DNA of 5,225 nucleotides from Candidatus Hydrogenedentota bacterium (lineage in GTDB: Bacteria; Hydrogenedentota; Hydrogenedentia; Hydrogenedentales; CAITNO01), in assembly GCA_022710255.1 (NCBI GenBank), contig JAKLHG010000310.1:1-5225 (forward strand). Reading direction: 5' to 3'. The first letter of the stretch is position 1. Each line of letters starts with the position of its first letter. Of this stretch, positions 1 through 5,190 are shown piece after piece. The translations under genes were made by a program, and so were the position numbers. The notes below the pieces were generated by a model. That model worked only from the letters and a program-made list of their open reading frames with translations, was not told where the DNA came from and ran no database searches.

Positions 1-1
1 C

Positions 2-298
2 GCCGCCGTGGTCTGCGCGGCGGTTGCCGGACTTGTCCTGTCCGCACTGAAAACCATCCTGCACTGGGATTCGTTTCCGGCATGGTCCCCGGCGGCCTAT
101 GTGCTCGCGGCAATCCTCTTGTCCGTCATCGGCCAGGTGGGCGACCTCACCGAATCCCTGCTTAAACGGGATGCCGGGGTCAAAGATTCCGGCAGCCTGT
201 TCCCCGGGCACGGCGGCGTACTTGACCGGTGTGACGCCTTTCTTTTCGGCGGTCCGGTGCTCCATTATTTCTGTGGTCTGTATGCGTCAATTTGGTAA
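2..298 (+). CDS. cdsA: Phosphatidate cytidylyltransferase (CDP-diglyceride synthase), C-terminal part, 5' truncated by window edge
   Basis: Integral membrane enzyme that makes CDP-diacylglycerol from phosphatidic acid and CTP, the branch point to bacterial phospholipids. The frame enters open at base 2 and stops with TAA at 296-298, giving 98 residues, the C-terminal part of a family usually about 260-290 residues long. Bases 155-235 encode the CdsA family signature: SLLKR, four residues, KDSG, then FPGHGG and DRCD, with the expected metal-binding and catalytic acidic residues. Hydrophobic stretches before the signature (AAVAGLVLSAL; YVLAAILLSVIG) and after it (FLFGGPVLHYFCGLY) fit transmembrane helices. 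The true start lies upstream; the GTG at 8 is an internal codon. prfB begins 40 bases after the stop, so a shared transcript is plausible. No damage is visible in the part seen. Confidence 0.95.
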   Translation, partial: AAVVCAAVAGLVLSALKTILHWDSFPAWSPAAYVLAAILLSVIGQVGDLTESLLKRDAGVKDSGSLFPGHGGVLDRCDAFLFGGPVLHYFCGLYASIW

Positions 299-338
299 TG
301 CTGTTCCTTCCCCCTTGAATCCAGGATACAATACATTC

Positions 339-1457
339 ATGTACGAAGTGGAACGAGAAACGGTTGAACACTATGCAACGCGCCTGAATGAGCTGCGCGC
401 CTGTTTGAATGTGGACAACCTTAAAAAAGAAATCGCCGCCATCGAAGATAAAATGTCCGCGCCCGGCTTTTGGGATGACCAGGAAGAGGCCCAGAAATAC
501 GTTCAGCAACTGAAGGCCTACAAGGCGGTGGTGACCATGCCGGACGAACTGCACCGCGAAATTGAGGACGCCTCCACCTTGATTGAAATCGCCGCGGAAG
601 AGGAGGAAGGCTCCCTTTCCGCCGAAATCCAGGGGCACCTGGACAATGTGAAGAAAAAATTGGACCGCCTAGAATTGAACAGTCTTTTCATGGACCCCCG
701 CGACGAAAAAACGGCGATAGTGAGCATTCATCCGGGCGCGGGCGGCACCGAATCCTGCGACTGGGCGGAGATGCTGTACCGCATGATAACGCGCTATTGC
801 GAACAATGCGAGTTCAATGTGGAGGTCCTGGATTACCAACCGGGTGACGAAGCCGGATTGAAGAGCGTGTCCCTGCGCGTCAGCGGACCCTTTGCCTACG
901 GGCTGCTCAAATCCGAAGAGGGCGTACACCGCCTCGTGAGAATATCTCCCTTCGATGCCAACGCGCGCCGACACACATCCTTTGTCGCCATCGAAGTGCT
1001 GGCCGAAGTGGACGATACCATTGACATCGAGATTCGAGAAGATGATTTGAAGATGGACGTGTTCCGTTCCAGCGGAGCGGGCGGTCAGAAGGTCAATAAA
1101 ACCAGCAGCGCCGTAAGACTCACCCATCTCCCGACCGGCATCGTTGTCTCCTGTCAGATCGAGCGTTCCCAGCATCGAAACCGCGACACGGCCATGAACA
1201 TGCTCAAGGCAAAGTTGTATGATATGGAAGTGAAACGTCAGGAGGCGGAACTGAACGCCCAGCGGGAAAATCAGCAGGACGTGGCCTGGGGAAGCCAGAT
1301 ACGCAGTTATGTGCTGCATCCCTATCAGATGATCAAAGACCATCGCACGGGCGCCGAAACGGGCAATGTCGTCAAGGTGCTTGACGGCGACCTGACCCTG
1401 TTTGTTGAGGCCTACTTAAAATGGAAACTGGGACAAAAAAGCAGACAGGTAAGGTAG
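339..1457 (+). CDS. prfB: Peptide chain release factor 2 (RF2), complete, no programmed frameshift
   Basis: RF2 recognises UGA and UAA in the ribosomal A site and triggers release of the finished protein. The product is 372 residues (E. coli 365). The helical N-terminal domain 1 runs to about residue 110. The anticodon-like tripeptide SPF at 203-205 separates RF2 from RF1, which has PxT. The GGQ motif is at 248-250; its Gln is the usual PrmC methylation site. Ser244 sits where E. coli strains have Ala or Thr246, a position known to affect RF2 activity. The frame is open upstream to base 99, but that stretch overlaps cdsA and is not RF2-like. ATG 339 matches the family N-terminus (MYEVE, compare MFEIN). 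The only Shine-Dalgarno-like sequence is a weak AGGA at 323-326, 12 bases upstream. At residues 19-26 (LRACLNVD), where many prfB genes have CTT TGA C, the frame reads straight through. The C-terminus is slightly longer and basic. Confidence 0.97.
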   Translation: MYEVERETVEHYATRLNELRACLNVDNLKKEIAAIEDKMSAPGFWDDQEEAQKYVQQLKAYKAVVTMPDELHREIEDASTLIEIAAEEEEGSLSAEIQGHLDNVKKKLDRLELNSLFMDPRDEKTAIVSIHPGAGGTESCDWAEMLYRMITRYCEQCEFNVEVLDYQPGDEAGLKSVSLRVSGPFAYGLLKSEEGVHRLVRISPFDANARRHTSFVAIEVLAEVDDTIDIEIREDDLKMDVFRSSGAGGQKVNKTSSAVRLTHLPTGIVVSCQIERSQHRNRDTAMNMLKAKLYDMEVKRQEAELNAQRENQQDVAWGSQIRSYVLHPYQMIKDHRTGAETGNVVKVLDGDLTLFVEAYLKWKLGQKSRQVR

Positions 1458-1680
1458 CGCCGCCGGCATAAGGCGCCCCTAGGGTATCATGAAAAATACG
1501 CGTACGTTGTTCACGCGTTCAGCGTGCGCATCGCGTCCGCGTTGGGTGCTTATCGGCTGTTACGGCACGACAAAAAAACAAAAAGTTGAATGCACGTGCA
1601 GAGAAAAATGGGACTGTTTCCTCCGCCCATCACAAACAGACTGGATGCAGTGTTCCTGCCGCAAATATGGTTTGAACTAC

Positions 1681-1706
1681 TTTTCGGTTTCCCTGCCAAC
1701 CGAAAA
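1681..1706. repeat. Perfect 9-bp hairpin in the prfB-lysS spacer
   Basis: TTTTCGGTT (1681-1689) and AACCGAAAA (1698-1706) are exact reverse complements around an 8-base loop, TCCCTGCC. There is no following T-run, so it is not a classic intrinsic terminator. It could be part of the repeat cluster in this spacer or a transcript-stabilising stem. Confidence 0.6.
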
Positions 1707-1740
1707 ACGTTGTTGGACTAAACGCGAGCAAGAAGACGTA

Positions 1741-1835
1741 GCAAAAAGGGGACTGACTGCCAAACAGCCCCTGATTGTTGTATAGAGGCTGTTTACCAGT
1801 CCTTGCTGCTATTTGGTTGTCTGTCCCCCTTTTGC
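1741..1835. repeat. Long imperfect palindrome with A-tract and T-tract ends (REP-like or bidirectional terminator)
   Basis: The outer arms are GCAAAAAGGGGACTG (1741-1755) and CTGTCCCCCTTTTGC (1821-1835), which pair with a few mismatches. Inside, 1756-1769 (ACTGCCAAACAGCC) pairs with 1787-1800 (GGCTGTTTACCAGT) at 12 of 14 positions around a 17-base loop. About 20 bases (1801-1820) stay unpaired on the right. A GC-rich stem flanked by A's on the left and T's on the right is the pattern of a bidirectional intrinsic terminator; it is also the look of REP/BIME elements moved by REP-associated Y1 transposases. No transposase gene is in the window. The structure is seen directly; the role is inferred. 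Confidence 0.6.
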
Positions 1836-1935
1836 GGACACAGGAAAGGAAAAAGCGGAACAGCCTCCGGCACGGTTCAGGTCAAGTACACCGCTCATGG
1901 TTTTTGAATGCACCGGAGGCAGTCCCCTTTTTTGC
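1741..1935. mobile_element. Candidate 195-base non-autonomous (MITE/REP-mosaic-like) element with inverted ends
   Basis: The left end GCAAAAAGGGGACTG (1741-1755) and the right end CAGTCCCCTTTTTTGC (1920-1935) are reverse complements except for one extra T. A third copy, inverted relative to the left end, is internal (1821-1835). A degenerate direct copy, AAAAATGGGACTG, lies outside at 1604-1616. A second internal stem pairs GCCTCCGG (1863-1870) with CCGGAGGC (1913-1920). GC flanks both ends, which could be part of the repeat or a 2-base target duplication; no longer target duplication is visible. There is no open frame for a transposase, so any movement would need one supplied in trans. The reading as a mobile element is an inference; a cluster of terminators is the alternative. 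Confidence 0.4.
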
Positions 1936-2012
1936 TCAGATATTTTTTTTAGTTTCCGGGTTGCGGGCGGCGCTCACCTGAAACCCTTATCCCCTACCGT
2001 GGAGAATGTACC

Positions 2013-3557
2013 ATGACAAACGATACATCGGATATGCCCGGACAGCATCCCGAACAGGAAGATATGGTCAAGGGCGGCGAAGCCGAATTGCGCAGGCACC
2101 GGCTGGCCAAAATGGAGCGCTTCCGGGAACGGGGCGACGACCCGTACAAGTATTTGTATGAACGCACCCATACCATACAAGAGGCCCGAAGCGCCTTTGA
2201 AGACCTGGAAGCCCGGACCGCGCAAGAAGAACTCCAGCCGCTGCCCGCCAGCCTGGCCGGACGAATCGTCGCGCGCCGTATCCAGGGGAAAAGCACCTTT
2301 ATGGATATTCGTGACGAATGCGGCCGCATCCAGGTCTTTTTGGGCCAAAAACAAGTGGGTGAAACCGCCTACGAGGCCTCCAAAGACCTGGACATCGGGG
2401 ATTTCATCGGCGTAAAAGGCGGAATAAAACGGACACACCGCAATGAGATTACCCTCTTCGCCGAGGAATACGGCCTGCTTTCCAAATCTCTGCGCGCCGC
2501 CGCGGAAAAGTATCATGGTCTTTCCGATGTGGAAACGCGGTACCGGCGCCGGTATCTCGACCTGGTCGCCAACCCGGAGGTCATGGACATATTCCGCAAG
2601 CGCATCCGGATGATAGACGCCATGCGCGGCTGGCTCCTGAACCACGGCTTTTTGGAAGTGGAGACGCCCATGCTGCACCCCATCCCCGGCGGCGCGACGG
2701 CACGGCCGTTCATCACCCACCACAACACCTATGACGCGGATTTTTATCTGCGTGTCGCCCCGGAACTCTATCTCAAAAAACTCCTGGTGGGCGGTTTTGA
2801 AAAGGTGTTCGAAATCAACCGTTGTTTTCGTAACGAAGGCGTGGACACTCGGCATAATCCCGAGTTCACCACCATGGAACTCTATGAAGCCTACCAGGAC
2901 TATAGGGGACTCATGGACGAAACCGAAGACATGCTCACGCACGTGATTGAAACGGTTGTGGGGAGCCGTCAATTCACCTACCAGGAATGCGAGTTGAGCG
3001 TGGAGCGGCCGTGGAAACGGCTCACCCTCTTTGAAGCCATCCGCCAGTACGCCGGCATTGACCTGGAGGCGACCCGGGACCGTGACGAAGCGGCGCGCCT
3101 GGCCATGAGCGCGGGCGTGGAAATCACCCCGGACGTGGGGTACGGCAAAATCGTGGACGAAGTCATGTCCCTGAAGGTCCAACCCCATCTCATACAACCG
3201 ACCTTCCTATACGACTACCCCATTGAACTGTCGCCGCTGGCGAAAAAGAAACGCGGCAATGACGCGCTCACGGAGCGGTTCCAACCCTTTATCGCCTGCC
3301 TTGAAGTCGGCAATGCCTTTTCGGAACTGAACGATCCAATTGACCAGCGCCAGCGTTTCGAGGCGCAGGCCGCACTGCGGGAAGCCGGGGACGACGAAGC
3401 CCAGTATCTGGATGAAGACTTTCTCACTGCCCTGGAAGTGGGCATGCCCCCCGCCGCCGGACTCGGCATCGGCATCGACCGTCTCGCCATGCTCATCACC
3501 GATTCGCCGTCCATTCGGGATGTGATACTCTTTCCACAACTTCGGCCGGGAGATTAA
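2013..3557 (+). CDS. lysS: Lysyl-tRNA synthetase, class II
   Basis: Cytoplasmic enzyme that charges tRNA-Lys with lysine in an ATP-dependent two-step reaction. The product is 514 residues (E. coli LysS 505). An acidic N-terminal segment (1-25) precedes the anticodon-binding OB fold at about 80-155 (SLAGRIVARR, FMDIRDECGRIQVF). The class IIb catalytic core follows. Motif 1 is around 211-233 (FLEVETPML, then PGGATARPF). Motif 2 is at 262-292 (FEINRCFRNEG, then HNPEFTTMELYEAY). Motif 3 is GLGIGIDRLAM at 483-493. The substrate-pocket segments SPLAKKK (407-413) and EVGNAFSELND (431-441) are intact, and the C-terminus ILFPQLRP matches the family. The start is set by GGAG at 2001-2004, 8 bases before ATG 2013. 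Adjacency to prfB recalls the prfB-lysS order of E. coli, but here 555 bases intervene, so it may have its own promoter. No defect is seen. Confidence 0.97.
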   Translation: MTNDTSDMPGQHPEQEDMVKGGEAELRRHRLAKMERFRERGDDPYKYLYERTHTIQEARSAFEDLEARTAQEELQPLPASLAGRIVARRIQGKSTFMDIRDECGRIQVFLGQKQVGETAYEASKDLDIGDFIGVKGGIKRTHRNEITLFAEEYGLLSKSLRAAAEKYHGLSDVETRYRRRYLDLVANPEVMDIFRKRIRMIDAMRGWLLNHGFLEVETPMLHPIPGGATARPFITHHNTYDADFYLRVAPELYLKKLLVGGFEKVFEINRCFRNEGVDTRHNPEFTTMELYEAYQDYRGLMDETEDMLTHVIETVVGSRQFTYQECELSVERPWKRLTLFEAIRQYAGIDLEATRDRDEAARLAMSAGVEITPDVGYGKIVDEVMSLKVQPHLIQPTFLYDYPIELSPLAKKKRGNDALTERFQPFIACLEVGNAFSELNDPIDQRQRFEAQAALREAGDDEAQYLDEDFLTALEVGMPPAAGLGIGIDRLAMLITDSPSIRDVILFPQLRPGD

Positions 3558-3736
3558 TCACCCCCACCCTCGCATACAGTCCTGTGCTGTTCCGTCCTCT
3601 ACGGGGTCCATCCATACAACGATAAAGGAGGCCTTCCCTTTCCTTTATTCAGACTCTTGTGACCGGGCCGGCGGTGGGTCCATTACTTTATCGGACCTCC
3701 GTTACAATCTGTGGAGAGGCGGCCGAGAAAAAAGAA
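3558..3736 (+). other. lysS 3' flank, non-coding
   Basis: No gene is supported between the lysS stop and the promoter at 3737. The stretch holds an 8-bp hairpin at 3622-3648 (see terminator entry) and a 5-bp hairpin GGTCC/GGACC at 3677-3697. A short GTG-started frame near 3659 ends in the -35/-10 spacer of the downstream promoter and has no positioned ribosome binding site, so it is not called. Confidence 0.6.
3622..3648 (+). terminator. Possible lysS transcript-end hairpin (weak)
   Basis: ATAAAGGA (3622-3629) and TCCTTTAT (3641-3648) are perfect reverse complements with an 11-base loop, 64 bases after the lysS stop. It is the only clear hairpin close to the gene end, and the 3' arm is T-rich. 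A true U-run is missing and the stem is AT-rich, so termination here is uncertain; an RNA-stability stem is equally possible. The 5' arm and loop contain AAAGGAGG, a perfect anti-16S match with no usable start codon behind it. Confidence 0.3.
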
Positions 3737-3765
3737 TTGACTTTTACGCTGTAGTGTGGTAAATT
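3737..3765 (+). promoter_or_regulatory. Sigma70-type promoter reading into the non-coding structured region
   Basis: The -35 box is TTGACT (3737-3742, 5 of 6 matches to TTGACA). The spacer is the optimal 17 bases, and the -10 box is TAAATT (3760-3765, 4 of 6 matches). A TG in the TGTGG just before the -10 may help as a partial extended element. An A-rich stretch (3728-3736) lies directly upstream, like an UP element. The transcript should start near A3772. No protein gene begins at the usual distance downstream, so the promoter most simply serves the structured RNA, or the far-downstream Cys-rich gene through a long leader. Confidence 0.6.
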
Positions 3766-4072
3766 AACGGCATGCAGAGAATCATTTCTTCCAACAACAG
3801 GTGCCCCCGCAATATGGGGGTAAACTTGTTTATGAGGTGTTGTGAGTGTGTTTTTCCTACCAATACAGACTCGGGGTAAGTCCCCCTGCCTCACCCACGT
3901 GGCTTGAACCTGTGTAACGCCACAGGTGTGTCCATCCGGGCCAACTAACGTTCCCCGGGGAAGATCCGTCCCGTGCCGGAGCTGGAACTGTCTCCGCCGG
4001 AACGGATGCTGAACCCTCGAACCAAATGAGCCGACGGACGGTACACCACATGTGCACGACCTGGCAAAAACG

Positions 4073-4086
4073 CGATCCCGGGATCG
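4073..4086. repeat. 14-base perfect palindrome
   Basis: CGATCCCGGGATCG reads the same on both strands. It lies in the middle of the structured region. As RNA it cannot fold tightly on itself without opening a loop, but it could mediate dimerisation or be a protein-binding operator. No function is known. Confidence 0.5.
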
Positions 4087-4275
4087 ATCCATGCCTGCGT
4101 ATGGCTACCTGGTGGTCGCTGCCAGACGTGTGCCTGGAAACACGGCCTGCGGTACTCCACGCCGGCCACGCCCTGGAGAAACCGATGCGGTGTTCACCAG
4201 GGATCTGGCGCACCAGTTGAATCACGTGTTATTTCCGGTGAGGTGGAAGCCTCTCCTTCCGCGAACCCTGGCGAA

Positions 4276-4287
4276 GTTGCGCGCAAC
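4276..4287. repeat. 12-base perfect palindrome
   Basis: GTTGCGCGCAAC is self-complementary and sits between the 4245-4260 and 4303-4319 hairpins of the structured region. As with the 4073 palindrome, it could form a short stem or a self-dimer contact in RNA, or be a DNA site. The role is unknown. Confidence 0.45.
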
Positions 4288-4486
4288 CATGGCGGCCCGG
4301 CCCGGGGGTTCCTCCCCCGTGCGTGAAAACAGTCGGATTCATGCACCCGGCACTTTGGTCGCGCCCCGCCAGGGGCAGGTACAGGGGCTGCGGAGGTGTG
4401 GCTTCCCGTAGCGGCGCAGGGACGACCTTGCGCCGCGGGGACAAACTGCGGGTCTTTCGGGACCATAACCAGCACAGTGTGATTAT

Positions 4487-4512
4487 GGCGTCGCCGCATT
4501 GGCGGCGGCGCC
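4487..4512 (+). terminator. Strong GC hairpin at the 3' end of the structured region
   Basis: GGCGTCGCCGC (4487-4497) pairs with GCGGCGGCGCC (4502-4512): 11 bp, including one U-G pair, closed by the 4-base loop ATTG. It is the last stem before the 4562 gene. A U-run is absent (GCCCTTGAC follows), so it is not a canonical intrinsic terminator, but its position and strength suggest an RNA 3' boundary. Bases 4487-4488 are shared with an alternative stem, CCATAA/TTATGG (4463-4468 with 4483-4488), so the two cannot both form fully. Confidence 0.4.
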
Positions 4513-4516
4513 GCCC

Positions 4517-4543
4517 TTGACATTTGAATCATGTTGGTAACAA
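4517..4543 (+). promoter_or_regulatory. Weak candidate promoter for the Cys-rich protein gene
   Basis: A perfect -35 box TTGACA (4517-4522) starts five bases after the terminal hairpin. The best -10 is TAACAA (4538-4543), only 3 of 6 matches with a short 15-base spacer; a 17-base spacer gives the poorer ACAAAA. If used, the leader would be very short, with the ribosome binding site almost at the 5' end. The -35 match could be chance. Confidence 0.25.
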
Positions 4544-4546
4544 AAC

Positions 4547-4553
4547 AAAGGAG
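4547..4553 (+). promoter_or_regulatory. Strong Shine-Dalgarno sequence fixing the start at 4562
   Basis: AAAGGAG lies 8 bases before ATG 4562, an optimal match and spacing. It is the best ribosome binding site in the window. It supports the + strand frame here over the long opposite-strand frame that covers the same bases. Confidence 0.8.
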
Positions 4554-4561
4554 TCACAGGT

Positions 4562-5164
4562 ATGCCTACTTATGGAAATGATTGTTGTGCGAAGTGTTGT
4601 TACAATGAACTGAAACAAGATGCGGCCGACGGCGGACAACGGGCGCGTAAGGCGAAATGCGCGCTGCGGCAGCTGACCATCGACCAACCCTCCCGCCGAT
4701 ATTGCATCAACCATCCCAACCACAATCCCCGGAAGATACAGGAACCCGTCGGTCCCGTGTTCAAGGCCGGCAGTTATCCTTCCCTGCATGGGGTCTGGAA
4801 ATGCCCGCCCAATTCTCCGGCAATCCGGACCCGCCTCTTGGCCCTTCTGGAGGAAATGACTCAGAAAAAACGCCGCTTCAGCCAAAGCTTTACGGAAATG
4901 GCCTTTGACGCGGTCGTGATCAACCACCTGGAAGCGCTGCGGGAGCAGGCCGCGCTGCCCGGCATCCTGCGGTTGCTGGAGGCGGCCGATACCGCCTGCT
5001 TCGGGTTGTCGCCCGCGCCGCTGACCGTGCCCGGAGCTTACGTTATCCGTGCCGCCATCCAGGCGGGCCTGGTTATCAGCAACGGCGAATGCCTGGAATT
5101 CCACGCTCTCGCCGGAAAGACCTATTCCATCAATGCACAGGAAACGCCCCGCAACACCAAATAG
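4562..5164 (+). CDS. Uncharacterised protein with Cys/His-rich, probably zinc-binding N-terminus and HEAT-like helical C-terminus
   Basis: I do not recognise a characterised family. The product is 200 residues with no signal peptide or membrane segment, so probably cytoplasmic. The N-terminal half carries CCAKCC (Cys8, 9, 12, 13), Cys33, the cluster YCINHPNH (Cys48, His51, His54) and Cys81 in WKCP. The CxxC and CxxHxxH spacing suggests one or two structural zinc sites. The segment GPVFKAG (64-70) follows. From about residue 85 the sequence becomes amphipathic helices: AIRTRLLALLEEM (87-99), a helix around 108-128, and ALREQAALPGILRLLEAA (125-142), which has the look of a HEAT-type repeat. The start is fixed by AAAGGAG at 4547-4553, and codons are G/C-rich at third positions, as in lysS. 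It lies directly downstream of the putative structured RNA, so an RNA-binding or RNA-regulated role is conceivable but only a guess. That it is a real gene is likely; the function is unknown. Confidence 0.8.
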   Translation: MPTYGNDCCAKCCYNELKQDAADGGQRARKAKCALRQLTIDQPSRRYCINHPNHNPRKIQEPVGPVFKAGSYPSLHGVWKCPPNSPAIRTRLLALLEEMTQKKRRFSQSFTEMAFDAVVINHLEALREQAALPGILRLLEAADTACFGLSPAPLTVPGAYVIRAAIQAGLVISNGECLEFHALAGKTYSINAQETPRNTK

Positions 5165-5190
5165 CAAACGCAACAAACCCGGATGCCATT

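Larger units (their letters stand above)
1458..2012 (+). other. 555-base non-coding spacer between prfB and lysS, rich in inverted repeats
   Basis: No protein gene is convincing here. An open frame at 1489-1785 (98 codons) exists, but it has a poor ribosome binding site, an atypical composition and a 3' end inside a palindrome. Near the prfB stop there is only the short palindrome CCCTAGGG (1477-1484) and a 5-bp hairpin CACGC/GCGTG (1512-1526). The middle and right parts hold hairpins at 1614-1639, 1681-1706, 1741-1835 and 1863-1920, and four copies of an A-tract plus GGGACTG-type motif. There is no T-box core (AGGGUGG with ACCGCG) ahead of the synthetase gene. No good promoter was identified for lysS, although the spacer makes one or more likely. 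T-runs occur at 1928-1933 and 1943-1950. Confidence 0.7.
3772..4512 (+). ncRNA. Candidate large structured non-coding RNA (about 740 nt), family not recognised
   Basis: About 740 bases have no credible reading frame but many hairpins, starting at a good promoter. Clear stems: UGCCCCC/GGGGGUA (3802-3822); ACCUGUG/CACAGGU with a 6-base loop (3908-3927); a two-part stem AUCCGU/ACGGAU enclosing CGGAG/CUCCG (3964-4007); nested CCCUGG/CCAGGG and ACCG/CGGU (4171-4202); GGAAG/CUUCC (4245-4260); CGGGGG/CCCCCG (4303-4319); GUGCGUGAA/UUCAUGCAC (4319-4346); GCCCC/GGGGC (4363-4376); GCGGCGCAGG pairing with 4426-4436 through one bulge (4411-4436); GGUCU-UUCG-GGACC (4451-4464); and the 11-bp terminal hairpin (4487-4512). 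G-U pairs at 4323/4342, 4455/4460 and 4491/4508 favour + strand transcription. I do not see the hallmarks of RNase P RNA, tmRNA, SRP RNA, a group II intron or common riboswitches. It could instead be a long 5' leader of the gene at 4562. The ends are estimates. Confidence 0.45.

Noticed and set aside
99..338. N-terminal extension of the prfB frame upstream of 339
   Set aside because: It overlaps cdsA out of frame and has no RF2 similarity; ATG 339 aligns with the family N-terminus.
1489..1785. 98-codon + strand frame after prfB as a gene
   Set aside because: Ribosome binding site is poor (AGGG only 4 bases away), composition is unlike the neighbours, it runs through two hairpins and ends inside the 1741-1835 palindrome, and no domain is recognisable.
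1458..2012. T-box leader upstream of lysS
   Set aside because: The AGGGUGG/ACCGCG core and an antiterminator-terminator pair with U-run are not present.
1974..3197. 407-codon minus-strand frame opposite lysS
   Set aside because: The + strand frame is an unmistakable complete LysRS; the reverse frame is a GC-driven mirror of it with no recognisable motif.
3801..4007. Cobalamin riboswitch, suggested by GTGCCCCCGCAA and CCGGAGCTG fragments
   Set aside because: The fragments are out of order, the GCCACTG B12 box is missing and the downstream gene is not a B12 gene.
3772..4512. RNase P RNA, tmRNA, SRP RNA or group II intron
   Set aside because: No GAGGAAAGTC core, no tag frame or tRNA-like end, no GGAAGCAGCC-type SRP loop, and no domain V hairpin.
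3688..4532. Several 60-130 codon frames on both strands in the structured region
   Set aside because: They overlap each other, lack ribosome binding sites, are rich in Pro/Arg/Gly from GC-rich hairpins and show no protein-like pattern.
4529..5176. 215-codon minus-strand frame opposite the Cys-rich gene
   Set aside because: The + strand frame has an optimal ribosome binding site, G/C-rich third codon positions and a plausible metal-binding pattern; the reverse frame shows none of these.
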